Shown: positions 21,411-29,469 of the stretch, piece by piece
Position numbering within the stretch: the stretch's first letter is position 1
Layout: the number at the start of each line of letters is the position of its first letter
From: Rhodospirillales bacterium
GTDB lineage: Bacteria; Pseudomonadota; Alphaproteobacteria; Acetobacterales; Acetobacteraceae
DNA: 64,000 bases
Assembly (NCBI GenBank): GCA_025352665.1
Contig: JANXSM010000058.1
Coordinates: forward strand, 37,619 to 101,618
Direction of reading: 5' to 3'
Position numbers and translations under genes: made by a program
The notes under the pieces: generated by a model
Databases searched by the model: none
Told to the model about the DNA's origin: nothing
The model's input: only the letters and a program-made list of their open reading frames with translations

Positions 21411-22634
21411 ATGGAAATCTCTCGCCGTACGCTGTTGGGCACCGCCGCCGCCGTGTCCACTCTGCCGGTGGGCCGCGCCCGTGCGCAGGCCAAGCCGGTG
21501 CTCAAGATCGGCGTGCTGAACGATGCCTCCGGCCCGTATCGCGACACCGGTGGCGAGACCTCGCTCATCTGTGCCAAGCAGGCGGTCGAGGAATTTGCCT
21601 CGCAGGCGAACGGCTACACGATCGAGGTGATCTACGGGGATCATCAGAACAAGCCCGATGTCGGCGCCGGTCTCGCCCGGCAATGGTATGATCGTGATGG
21701 TGTCGATATGATCCTGGATGTGCCGACCTCGTCGGTGGCGCTTGCGGTGGCGACGGTGGCCAAGGAGAAGGACAAGACCTTCGTCGACTCCGGTGGTGCG
21801 ACCGCGGATCTTACCGGCAAGCAATGCGCGCCTTCGATCGTGCATTGGACGTACGACACCTACATGCTGGCGAAATCCACCGGGGCTGCCACCGTGAAGG
21901 CCGGTGGCAAGGACTGGTTCTTCATCACCGCGGACTATGCCTTCGGCCAGCAGCTGCAGCGCGACACCACGAGTTTCATCACCGCGGCCGGCGGCCGTGT
22001 GATGGGGGCAGCGCCTTACCCGTTCCCGGGCACCACGGATTTCTCGTCGTTCCTGCTGCAGGCGCAGTCATCCGGCGCCAAGGTGCTCGGCCTGTGCAAT
22101 GCCGGTGGCGATACCGTGAACTGCATCAAGCAGGCCAAGGAATTCGGCCTGACTCTGGATATCGCGGCGATGCTGATGTTCATCACCGATGTGAACGCGC
22201 TGGGCCTGCAGGTGGCGCAGGGGCTTCGGCTGACCGAGAGCTTCTACTGGGATCTCAACGACTGCACCCGCGCCTTCACCAACCGGGTGAAACCGAAAAC
22301 CCCCAACAACTGGCCGAACATGAGCCATGCCGGCTGCTACGCGGGCACGCTGCATTTCCTCAAGGCGGTGAACCAGATCGGCATCGCCAAGGCCAAGGCC
22401 AGCGGCACCGCCATCGTGGATGCGATGAAGGCGATGCCGACGGATGACGATTGCTTCGGCCACGGCTCGATCCGCGTCGACGGGCGCACGCTGTTTCCCT
22501 CGTATCTGTTCGAGGTGAAGAAGCCCTCCGAGAGCAAGGGCAAATGGGATTACTACAAGACCGTTCAAACCACCCCCGCGGACCAGGCCTGGCGGCCATT
22601 GGCCGAGGGCGGCTGCTATTTCGTCAAGTCCTGA
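21411..22634 (+). CDS. ABC transporter substrate-binding protein (Liv/amide type), copy 2
   Basis: A 407-residue tandem paralogue of the preceding gene with its own twin-arginine-like signal (MEISRRTLLGTAAAVSTLPVGRARAQA). It shares the ligand-domain layout: IGVLNDASGPYRDTGG, YGDHQNKPDVGAGLARQWYDRDGVDMI, WFFITADYAFGQQLQRDT and AMPTDDDCFGHGSIRVDGR. Differences cluster around the putative ligand pocket (VPTSSVALAVA here versus VANSGVALAVA in copy 1), so the two may widen the substrate range of one permease. The gap between the copies is 31 bp and contains GGGGAATAATCT as the ribosome binding site. Confidence 0.92.
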   Translation: MEISRRTLLGTAAAVSTLPVGRARAQAKPVLKIGVLNDASGPYRDTGGETSLICAKQAVEEFASQANGYTIEVIYGDHQNKPDVGAGLARQWYDRDGVDMILDVPTSSVALAVATVAKEKDKTFVDSGGATADLTGKQCAPSIVHWTYDTYMLAKSTGAATVKAGGKDWFFITADYAFGQQLQRDTTSFITAAGGRVMGAAPYPFPGTTDFSSFLLQAQSSGAKVLGLCNAGGDTVNCIKQAKEFGLTLDIAAMLMFITDVNALGLQVAQGLRLTESFYWDLNDCTRAFTNRVKPKTPNNWPNMSHAGCYAGTLHFLKAVNQIGIAKAKASGTAIVDAMKAMPTDDDCFGHGSIRVDGRTLFPSYLFEVKKPSESKGKWDYYKTVQTTPADQAWRPLAEGGCYFVKS

Positions 22635-22643
22635 GGTTCGTCG

Positions 22644-23531
22644 ATGCTCAGCATACTGGGATATAATGTCGGACCCATGCTGGCCCAGGGCGTGCTTGGC
22701 CTGATCAACGGCGCGTTCTATGCGCTGCTTTCGCTTGGGCTTGCGGTCATCTTCGGTCTGCTGAACATCATCAACTTCGCCCACGGCGCGCTGTACATGA
22801 TTGGCGCGTTCGTGGCCTGGGTGTTGCTCAACTACCTCGGCATCGGCTACTGGCCGTCGCTGATTCTGGTGCCGATACTGGTCGGCTGCTTCGGCATGCT
22901 GATTGAAAGGGTCTTGATCAGCAAGCTCTACAAGCTCGACCATCTCTACGGCTTGCTGCTGACCTTCGGCTTGGCTCTGATCATGGAAGGGCTGATGCGC
23001 AACTACTTCGGCAGCTCGGGCATGCCGTTCGCGGTGCCGGAATCGTTGCGTGGCGCCACCAGGCTCGGGTTCATGATCATGCCGACCTACCGGGTATGGG
23101 TGGTGGCAGCCTCGTTCGTGGTGTGCATCGGCACCTGGCTGGTGATCGAAAAGACCTCGATCGGTGCCACCTTGCGGGCAGCCACCGAGAATCCGGCGCT
23201 GGTGCAGGCGTTCGGGGTGAACGTGCCGCGCCTGGTGACGATGACCTATGGCGGGGGCGTGGCCCTGGCGGCGTTTGCCGGCGTGATGGCGGCACCGATG
23301 TATTCGGTGAACCCCTCGATGGGATCGAACGTTATCATCGTGGTGTTCGCCGTGGTCGTGATCGGCGGCATGGGCTCTATCCTGGGCTCGATCCTGACCG
23401 GCTTCGGGCTTGGGCTGGTCGAAGGCTTCACCAAATATCTCTATCCGCAGGGCTCCGGCGTGGTCATTTTCGTTTTGATGGTGATCGTGCTGCTGTTGCG
23501 CCCGGCGGGTCTGTTCGGAAAGGCCGCCTGA
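22644..23531 (+). CDS. livH: Branched-chain amino acid-type ABC permease (LivH)
   Basis: A 295-residue integral membrane protein with about eight predicted helices. GLINGAFYALLSLGLAVIFGLLNIINFAHGALYMIGAF near the N terminus is the LivH hallmark, and LRAATENPALVQAFGVNV is the cytoplasmic coupling loop that meets the ATPases. GGMGSILGSILTGFGLGLVEGF and the ending RPAGLFGKAA are also typical. It forms the translocation pore with LivM, whose ATG overlaps this TGA (TGATG). It starts nine bases after the second binding-protein gene. Confidence 0.93.
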   Translation: MLSILGYNVGPMLAQGVLGLINGAFYALLSLGLAVIFGLLNIINFAHGALYMIGAFVAWVLLNYLGIGYWPSLILVPILVGCFGMLIERVLISKLYKLDHLYGLLLTFGLALIMEGLMRNYFGSSGMPFAVPESLRGATRLGFMIMPTYRVWVVAASFVVCIGTWLVIEKTSIGATLRAATENPALVQAFGVNVPRLVTMTYGGGVALAAFAGVMAAPMYSVNPSMGSNVIIVVFAVVVIGGMGSILGSILTGFGLGLVEGFTKYLYPQGSGVVIFVLMVIVLLLRPAGLFGKAA

Positions 23532-24466
23532 TGCTGATGGGTTTCTCGCGGGCGCAGGCGGCAGCCCTCCTGGTGATGCTCGTCATCATCGCGGTGGCGC
23601 CGATGGTGGCCTATCCGGTGTTCCTGATGAAGGTGCTGTGCTTCGCGCTGTTCGCCTGTGCCTTCAACCTGCTGATCGGCTATGTCGGCCTGCTCTCGTT
23701 CGGCCATGCCGCCTATTTCGGCATGGGCGCCTATGCCAGCGCCTACGTCGCCAAGGCCTGGGGGCTGTCGGCCGAGCTCAGCATTCTTGCCGGCGGCCTG
23801 ACCGGGGCCGCGCTCGGGTTGATCTTTGGCCTGATCGCCATACGCCGGCAGGGCATCTACTTCTCCATGATCACGCTGGCGCTGGCGCAGATGGCGTATT
23901 TCTTTTGCACCCAGGTGGCGTTCACAGGCGGCGAGGACGGCATTCAGCAGGTGCCGCGGGCGGCCGTGTTCGGCCTGATCTCGATGCAAAACGACATGGC
24001 GATCTACTGGCTGGTGGCCGTGGTGTTTCTGGCCGGCTTTTTTTTGGTGCATCGCATCGTGCATTCCCCGTTCGGCCAGGTGCTGAAGGCGATCCGCGAA
24101 AATGAACCGCGGGCGATCTCGCTGGGGTATCGGGTGGACGACTACAAACTGATCGCCTTCGTGCTGTCGACCGCGATCGCGGGCGTGGCCGGGGGGACCA
24201 AGTCGCTGGTGTTCGGCATCGCCACGCTGTCGGATGTGACCTGGCAGGCCTCGGGCGAGGTGGTGCTGACCACGCTGCTCGGCGGCCTCGGCACGATCTT
24301 TGGCCCGGTGGTGGGGGCTGTCATCGTGAACACGCTGGAGTTCTATCTGAGTCCGTTCGGCAGTTGGGTGACGGTGACGCAGGGCGTGATCTTCGTGGCC
24401 TGCGTGATGCTGTTCCGCCGCGGCGTGGTGGGCGAGATCGGCGCGAAGCTGAAGGTCGCACTTTAG
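23531..24466 (+). CDS. livM: Branched-chain amino acid-type ABC permease (LivM)
   Basis: A 311-residue permease started at ATG 23531 (MLMGFSRAQAAALLVMLV), overlapping the livH stop. Hallmarks are CAFNLLIGYVGLLSFGHAAYFGMGAY, the helix pair around ALGLIFGLIAIRRQGIYFSMITLALAQM, the coupling loop LKAIRENEPRAISLGYRVDDYKL, and GGLGTIFGPVVGAVIVNTLEF. It is the last gene of the Liv operon. Nothing in the pocket residues lets me separate amino acids from urea or amides as ligand; the divergent CitE/MaoC pair hints at an organic-acid context. Confidence 0.93.
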   Translation: MLMGFSRAQAAALLVMLVIIAVAPMVAYPVFLMKVLCFALFACAFNLLIGYVGLLSFGHAAYFGMGAYASAYVAKAWGLSAELSILAGGLTGAALGLIFGLIAIRRQGIYFSMITLALAQMAYFFCTQVAFTGGEDGIQQVPRAAVFGLISMQNDMAIYWLVAVVFLAGFFLVHRIVHSPFGQVLKAIRENEPRAISLGYRVDDYKLIAFVLSTAIAGVAGGTKSLVFGIATLSDVTWQASGEVVLTTLLGGLGTIFGPVVGAVIVNTLEFYLSPFGSWVTVTQGVIFVACVMLFRRGVVGEIGAKLKVAL

Positions 24467-24561
24467 AGCGGGGACGGTCGATTTCGCCGGTTTCGTTTAC
24501 TGTTTGGAAATGGCTCCGGGGATAGGTTCGGCTATCGCCAAAGGTCAGGATCGCATCGCCC

Positions 24562-25305
24562 ATGAGCATCCAGGGTGTCGGCACGAGTCAATACGATCTG
24601 TATACAAGGTTGCAACAGGCCAACGCGTCCAGCCAGACGCATGGCAGCGGAACAATGACCGCTGCGAACGTGCCGCCCTCGGGGCCACTGCCTGGGCCGC
24701 CGCCTTCGGGTCCGCCACCGAGCGGAGCAGGGTCACAGTTCGACAAGCTGAGTTCCGCCATCCAAGCGGAACTGGTGCAACTGCAGGGCGGTAGCGGTTC
24801 GACAGGCTCCAGCACGATTTCGGGCTCCTCCAGCACGAGTGCCACCGGCAGCACCGCGTCTACGGGCACGGCCAGCTTGACCGCGACCTCGACCACCGGG
24901 CCGAGTACGCTCGACAAGATGCTCAAGGAAATCGCCCAGGCGATCCAATTGGCGGAGAGCAGCGCCAGCGCATCGGCGAACGGCAGCGACACGACCGGTT
25001 CCACTGGCAGTTCGACCACCACCAATGCGGCCGCATCACCCGGCGCGACAGCATCAACCGCGGCCGACCCCAGCGGCGCCACAACCACCGATACCACCGT
25101 GCCCACGACGCACGGCCACCACCATCACCACGCCGAAGCCGCCGCGAGCATGGCCGCCAGCACCAGTGCGACCACCACCAGCCAGCCTTCGGACGCGCTG
25201 GCGATGGCCACGATGCGGGCGCTGCGAAGCTACGGATCCAACGGTGCCCAGGGCAACGGTGCCAGCACCACGAACCGCCAGGGCCAGGTGGCGACCGTCG
25301 CGTGA
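24562..25305 (+). CDS. Ser/Thr/Ala-rich protein with Pro-rich and His-rich tracts
   Basis: A 247-residue protein of unusual composition that I do not recognise. The N terminus MSIQGVGTSQYDLYTRLQQANAS is ordinary; a Pro/Gly block ([17 protein letters not shown]) covers residues about 47-62. A short amphipathic helix (QFDKLSSAIQAELVQLQ) follows, then long Ser/Thr/Gly/Ala stretches broken by a second helix (STLDKMLKEIAQAIQLAESSA), and a histidine tract HGHHHHH at residues 184-190. There is no signal peptide or membrane segment. Two short helices in a disordered chain suggest a scaffold, metal-binding or secreted substrate protein. It lies 95 bp after livM but is probably a separate unit. Confidence 0.75.
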   Translation: MSIQGVGTSQYDLYTRLQQANASSQTHGSGTMTAANVPPSGPLPGPPPSGPPPSGAGSQFDKLSSAIQAELVQLQGGSGSTGSSTISGSSSTSATGSTASTGTASLTATSTTGPSTLDKMLKEIAQAIQLAESSASASANGSDTTGSTGSSTTTNAAASPGATASTAADPSGATTTDTTVPTTHGHHHHHAEAAASMAASTSATTTSQPSDALAMATMRALRSYGSNGAQGNGASTTNRQGQVATVA

Positions 25306-25344
25306 GGCCGGCCTGATCGGCGTAGTCGCGCAGGCTGTCCCGAT

Positions 25345-25423
25345 CAGCGGTTCCCGCTCAGTCGGTCAAGCTCAGCGGTTCCCGCTCAGTCGGTCAAGCT
25401 CAGCGGTCCCCGCTCAGGCGGTG
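25345..25423. repeat. 28-bp tandem repeat, 2.8 copies
   Basis: Two identical 28-bp units (25345-25372 and 25373-25400), beginning CAGCGGTTCCCGCTCAGTCG, are followed by a third partial and slightly changed unit to about 25423. Each contains a small inverted repeat (GCGG ... CCGC). The array lies between convergent genes and covers the stop codon of the DMT transporter gene at 25414-25416, so it may contribute to termination. Confidence 0.8.
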
Positions 25424-26319
25424 CGGCGACGGTCCGATCGGGCCGCGAGCAAACCGCTGAACGCGATGACGATGGCGCCGGCAACGGTCGCTCCGTCTGG
25501 TACGGCGCCCCAGAGCAGATAGCCGTAGAACGCAGCGGCGATCAGCTGCGTGTAGCTGAACGGCGCCAGCAACGACGCCGGGGCAAATCGATACGCCTGC
25601 ACCATGACCACATGGCCGGTTGTTGCGACAATGCCCAGCAGCAGCCCAAGACTGATCTGGTTCCAACTGGGCGCCACGAATTCGAGCGGCAGCAACGCGG
25701 TCAGCACCACCAGGCCGCTGACCGCGGTCCACACCAATGTGCTCGCCGCTGGTGCTGCGGAAATTTTGCGGGTCAGGATCACACCAAACGCCCAGGCCAG
25801 CGATGAGAGCAGGGTGAACAGGGCAGCGGGCTGAAACGCGGCCGTGCCGGGACGCACCACGATCAGCACACCGACCAGCCCCAGCACCACCGCTCCCCAC
25901 CGACGCGGACTGACGACCTCGCCCAGCAACGACACCGACAGCACGGTGATCAGGATCGGCGATGCGAAACCGATCGATGCGGCTTCCGCCAATGGCAGGC
26001 TGCGCAGCGAAATCATGAACGTTACCGCCGAAATGACCATCATCAGGCCGCGCAGGATCTGCAGTGCGGGATTGCGCACCCGCAGCCGCGCGCGCGTGTG
26101 CCGTAACAGGACCCAGGCCATGATGACGAACACCAGATAGCGGATCCAGGCGACTTCAACCGCCGGCAGGGTGGCGCCCAGCAGCTTGGCCATCGCGTCA
26201 GACAGCGAGAACAGCATCATCGCCGCCAGAATCAGTCCCATGCCCCGGACCGGGTTGTCCAGGGATGGGGCCGGAACCACCATGGCCGGCGCAACCTCGG
26301 CGCTGTCGCGGGAGCTCAT
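25414..26319 (-). CDS. EamA/DMT-family transporter
   Basis: A 301-residue inner-membrane protein with ten predicted helices in two homologous EamA halves. The first half begins GMGLILAAMMLFSLSDAMAKLLG and contains RGLMMVISAVTFMISLRSLPLAEAASIGFASPILITVLSVSLLGEVVSPRRW; the second repeats the pattern (PFSYTQLIAAAFYGYLLWGAVPDGATVAGAIVIAFSGL). The LAEA-type junction and the gate motif LLGEVVSPRRWGAVVLGLVGV are typical of drug/metabolite exporters. Substrate unknown. The C terminus ends in a basic tail and its stop is inside the 28-bp tandem repeat. Confidence 0.9.
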   Translation of the reverse strand: MSSRDSAEVAPAMVVPAPSLDNPVRGMGLILAAMMLFSLSDAMAKLLGATLPAVEVAWIRYLVFVIMAWVLLRHTRARLRVRNPALQILRGLMMVISAVTFMISLRSLPLAEAASIGFASPILITVLSVSLLGEVVSPRRWGAVVLGLVGVLIVVRPGTAAFQPAALFTLLSSLAWAFGVILTRKISAAPAASTLVWTAVSGLVVLTALLPLEFVAPSWNQISLGLLLGIVATTGHVVMVQAYRFAPASLLAPFSYTQLIAAAFYGYLLWGAVPDGATVAGAIVIAFSGLLAARSDRRRTA

Positions 26320-26445
26320 GCCGGCGCCCGCGGACCTGTGAAGAACCGGTTCGCTGACCCCGGCATGCGTCTTGGTTTGGCGCGCCGCCGCCGGCCACCC
26401 CGGCGCGCGGTATCAGCGGCCTGAGGCATTGCAAGGGTCATCGCT

Positions 26446-28527
26446 TCAGGCCGCCAGGCCATCCGCTGTCCAGCCGATGGCCTGGCGGAGAAAGCGGTAT
26501 CCCAGAGCGGTGAAGAATGCCCGCTCGCGATTTGTCTTGCCGTAGCTGTGGCCGCCGGCATCGAGTTCGTAAAGCCAGGCGCGATGGCTGAGCGCCTGCA
26601 GCTTGGCGGCCATCTTGCGGGCGTGGCCGGGATGCACACGATCGTCCCGCCGCGTGGTTGCGAGCAGGATCGGCGGCGCCGCGGGGTCGGCAACCGCGTT
26701 GTGGTAGGCGGAGATATGCTGCAGGAACGCCCAATCCTCGGGCACGTCGGGGTCGCCGTATTCGGCGATCCAGCTGGCGCCGGCGAGCAGCTTCGAGTAG
26801 CGGCGCATGTCGACCAGCGGAATGGTGCAGAACAGCCCGCCGAACCGCTCGGGATAGCGCGTCAGCATGTTGGTGATGAGGATGCCCCCGTTCGAACCGC
26901 CTTCGGCGGCGATCCGGCCCGGGCGGGTCACGCCGCGCGCCACCAGGTCGGCGGCGATGGCGGCGAAATCGTCGTGTGAGCGGGCCTTGCCCTCGCGCCT
27001 GCCGGCGTCATGCCAGGGTGTTCCGAACTCTCCCCCGCCGCGCAGATTGGCGATCACGGCTGTGCCGCCGCGTTCCAGCCACAGCTTGCCGATGCCGGTG
27101 CGATAGACCGGTTGCTGGGTGATGGCGAAGCCGCCGTAGCCGTAGAGATGCACCGGCGCCTCGCCGGTTTCTCCCTGCGGGCCGATTTGGGTGTAGGGCA
27201 CGCGCACGCCGTCGTTCGAAATCGCCTCGTGGCGCGTCACCACCAGGCCGTCCGCGTTGAAGGCGACTGGCGCGCGCTTGAGGATGGTGGGGGCTGCAGC
27301 CTCTCGGTTCGTGCGCAGCAGTGTCGCGGGAGTGAGTGGATCCTGCGCGCTGACCAGCAGCGTGCCGTCCGACTCGGAGGCTTCCTCGTCCAGCCGCCAG
27401 ACGCTGACCACGCCGATCTCCGGCAGGCCCGCGAGGCTGGACTCCGTCCAACCCTGCGGCCCTGGGGTGAACAGCAGATGCAACGGGGCCAGGTCGTCGA
27501 GCACCGAGACCACCAGACTGCCGTTGGCCCAGAAGAACCCTGTGCAGACGCGCCGCTCGGCGGGGCGGAACAGCACGGTGAAGTCGCGGGCATCGGCCAG
27601 GAAACGATCGAAGGAGATGCCCAGCACCGTGCCGGCTGGGTGGGTGTGGCCGCCCACGGTCCAATCCGAGCGACCGCGCACCGCGAGCCAGCCTTTTTCC
27701 CAGGCGTACCGGCTGTCGGCCGGCAGATCGACGCGGGTTCTGCCGCCGTCCGCATCGAGCAGCCAGACATCGGCCGTGAAGAAATCCATCTGGTCCACCA
27801 GCAGGATCCGATGCCGGGGATCGTCGTGATCGCGTTCGCCCCAGGCGGACATGTGGTCCTTCGGTATTTCGAAGATCACCTCCGAATCCTGCCAGGCGCT
27901 GCCTCGCTTCCAGCGGCGGACGGTGCGGGCGTAGCCAGAGGTGGTCGCCATGCCCTCGCCCAGCGCACTCGACAGGAGCACTGTGTCGCGATCGATCCAG
28001 CGGGCGCCGCCCTTGGCCTCCGGCAGCACGAAGCCGTCGGTGACGAAGGTTTTTGCGACCAGGTCGAACTCGCGCAGCACCACCGCATCGCCGCCCCCGC
28101 GTGACAGGCGCAGCAGGGCGCGGTCGTGGCTCTCGGACAGCACCACGGCGCCTTGCGATACCCAGTCCTCGCTCTCGGACGCGGCGAGGGCGTCGAGGTC
28201 CAGCACGGTCTCCCACGTGGGAGTGTCGCTGGCGAAGGACGCCATGTCCGTGCGCCGCCACAGGCCGCGGGTGTGGATCGCGTCTCGCCAAAGGTTGTAC
28301 AGGAAGGCGCCGCGGCGGGACACGAAGGCGATGTTGTCCGGGCGGTCCCAGATCTCGGCCAGCGCGTCCTGGTCGGCGCCGACTTCGGGTCCGTCGAAGG
28401 CCGCCCGCGTCTCGGCGTTGCGCGCCTCCACCCACGCCACCGCGACGGGATCGTCGACCGCCTCGAGCCACAGATAGGGATCGTCGTCGGGGGCTGTGAG
28501 CGTGGGACGCGGGTCTGGGAAGGGCAT
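26446..28527 (-). CDS. Prolyl oligopeptidase family serine peptidase (S9)
   Basis: A 693-residue protein started at ATG 28527 (MPFPDPRPTLTAPDDDPYLWLEAVDD), with GGAG five bases upstream; the longer frame to 28581 lacks an RBS. The N-terminal and middle region (about 70-400) is the seven-bladed propeller, and the C-terminal third an alpha/beta hydrolase. The catalytic triad is Ser545 in EGGSNGG, Asp628 or 629 in TRRDDRVHPGH, and His660 in DAGGHSYG. No signal peptide is visible, so it is probably cytosolic and cleaves short proline-containing peptides. The N-terminal DPYLWLE motif is standard for prolyl oligopeptidases. Convergent with nothing; divergent from the hypothetical gene at 28748. Confidence 0.92.
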   Translation of the reverse strand: MPFPDPRPTLTAPDDDPYLWLEAVDDPVAVAWVEARNAETRAAFDGPEVGADQDALAEIWDRPDNIAFVSRRGAFLYNLWRDAIHTRGLWRRTDMASFASDTPTWETVLDLDALAASESEDWVSQGAVVLSESHDRALLRLSRGGGDAVVLREFDLVAKTFVTDGFVLPEAKGGARWIDRDTVLLSSALGEGMATTSGYARTVRRWKRGSAWQDSEVIFEIPKDHMSAWGERDHDDPRHRILLVDQMDFFTADVWLLDADGGRTRVDLPADSRYAWEKGWLAVRGRSDWTVGGHTHPAGTVLGISFDRFLADARDFTVLFRPAERRVCTGFFWANGSLVVSVLDDLAPLHLLFTPGPQGWTESSLAGLPEIGVVSVWRLDEEASESDGTLLVSAQDPLTPATLLRTNREAAAPTILKRAPVAFNADGLVVTRHEAISNDGVRVPYTQIGPQGETGEAPVHLYGYGGFAITQQPVYRTGIGKLWLERGGTAVIANLRGGGEFGTPWHDAGRREGKARSHDDFAAIAADLVARGVTRPGRIAAEGGSNGGILITNMLTRYPERFGGLFCTIPLVDMRRYSKLLAGASWIAEYGDPDVPEDWAFLQHISAYHNAVADPAAPPILLATTRRDDRVHPGHARKMAAKLQALSHRAWLYELDAGGHSYGKTNRERAFFTALGYRFLRQAIGWTADGLAA

Positions 28528-28747
28528 GAGGTCTCCGGGGCGCGGGGCGGCATAGCATCGCATTTGCGCGGGGCAGCACAACCCAGCGCGGACGACAGGA
28601 TATTAGTAGGTTGTTTTCAATATTGTTCTCAGGCAACAACTTCGCGACCAACCGAATGCGGCAGCATGAGGTGGTCCACGCCGGTGATGCCGGTTGCCTC
28701 CCCCTGGGGCCTCGCGTCGGTCCAGGACTCGCGCAAGGTCGTTGTCC

Positions 28748-29362
28748 ATGAAGTTTCGTCTTTGGTCGGTTGTCCTGGTGCTCCTGCTGATTCTGGTGGG
28801 AGTTCTGTATATCTTTCAGTCCGGCTTGCTTGGTCTGTCCCGGCAAACCACCGCCAGCAGCATCGCGCCGGCCAGCTCTGTTTCGACCGAAAGCGCGCGC
28901 GGCTACAGGTTCGTCCAGAGCGTGAACGCGTTGGGCGACCGGATTTATCTCAGGACGAATGCCACGATCACGTTGACGCCGAACCCCACAAGCCCCGACG
29001 CCATCGCCATCGCGCCCAGCGGCGGCACGCGCAGCGGCACCTTCACCTTCGTCGTCACCCCGCACCAAGGCCGCCGCGGCGTGCGCAGGGTCAGCGGCGA
29101 GTTCGAATTGAACGGGCAAGCCTTCGCGGTGTGTGAGGCTGTCGATGACCCCGCCGGCGACGTGCCCCTGCGTGCGCAGCGCTTCGCGCCAATCAACAAT
29201 GTCGGCTCCCGCACTGCCCTGCCAGTAACAATTCCAGGCGAACCCCTCCTGGCGCTGCTCAACGCCGTCACCGCAAATACGAATGCCGCAGGCACCAGCT
29301 TTTCGCCAAGTTCCGAGACCATACGTCTCGCCGAAAGCCTGATTGGCGTTTGCACCCGCTAG
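28748..29362 (+). CDS. Hypothetical membrane-anchored protein
   Basis: A 204-residue protein I do not recognise, started at ATG 28748 (MKFRLWSVVLVLLLILVGVLYIF). The N terminus is a single hydrophobic segment (residues 6-26) with two preceding positive charges, consistent with a signal anchor and a periplasmic domain. The remainder alternates short beta-like strands (ITLTPNP, SGTFTFVVTPHQG, VSGEFELNGQAFAVCEAVDD) and has two cysteines (CEAV and the near-terminal VCTR) that could pair. The 220-bp region upstream is shared with the divergent S9 peptidase gene. It ends at the 105-bp repeat. Confidence 0.7.
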   Translation: MKFRLWSVVLVLLLILVGVLYIFQSGLLGLSRQTTASSIAPASSVSTESARGYRFVQSVNALGDRIYLRTNATITLTPNPTSPDAIAIAPSGGTRSGTFTFVVTPHQGRRGVRRVSGEFELNGQAFAVCEAVDDPAGDVPLRAQRFAPINNVGSRTALPVTIPGEPLLALLNAVTANTNAAGTSFSPSSETIRLAESLIGVCTR

Positions 29363-29364
29363 AC

Positions 29365-29469
29365 GAGGGCGGGATGACGTCTGATAGGCAACGTAATCCC
29401 ACTCTAGCTCTTTGTTTTATCGCGTGATTCAGACCTTTCGGTGATTCCACCTTCGGTCATCACGCTCTA
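29365..29469 (+). repeat. 105-bp dispersed repeat, copy 1 (hairpin with conserved loop)
   Basis: This is nearly identical to 53971-54074. A first hairpin with loop TGATAGGC (stem core GGGATGACGTC with its complement, slightly decayed on the outer side here) is followed by CTTTGTTTTATCGCG and then a tail ending CACCTTCGGTCATCACGCTC. That tail can itself fold with GCGTGATTCAGAC (CGTGAT with ATCACG). It fills the whole gap between two convergent genes, reaching the stop codon of the ArsB-like gene. The hairpin and T-rich tail are oriented to terminate the plus-strand gene. Confidence 0.88.
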
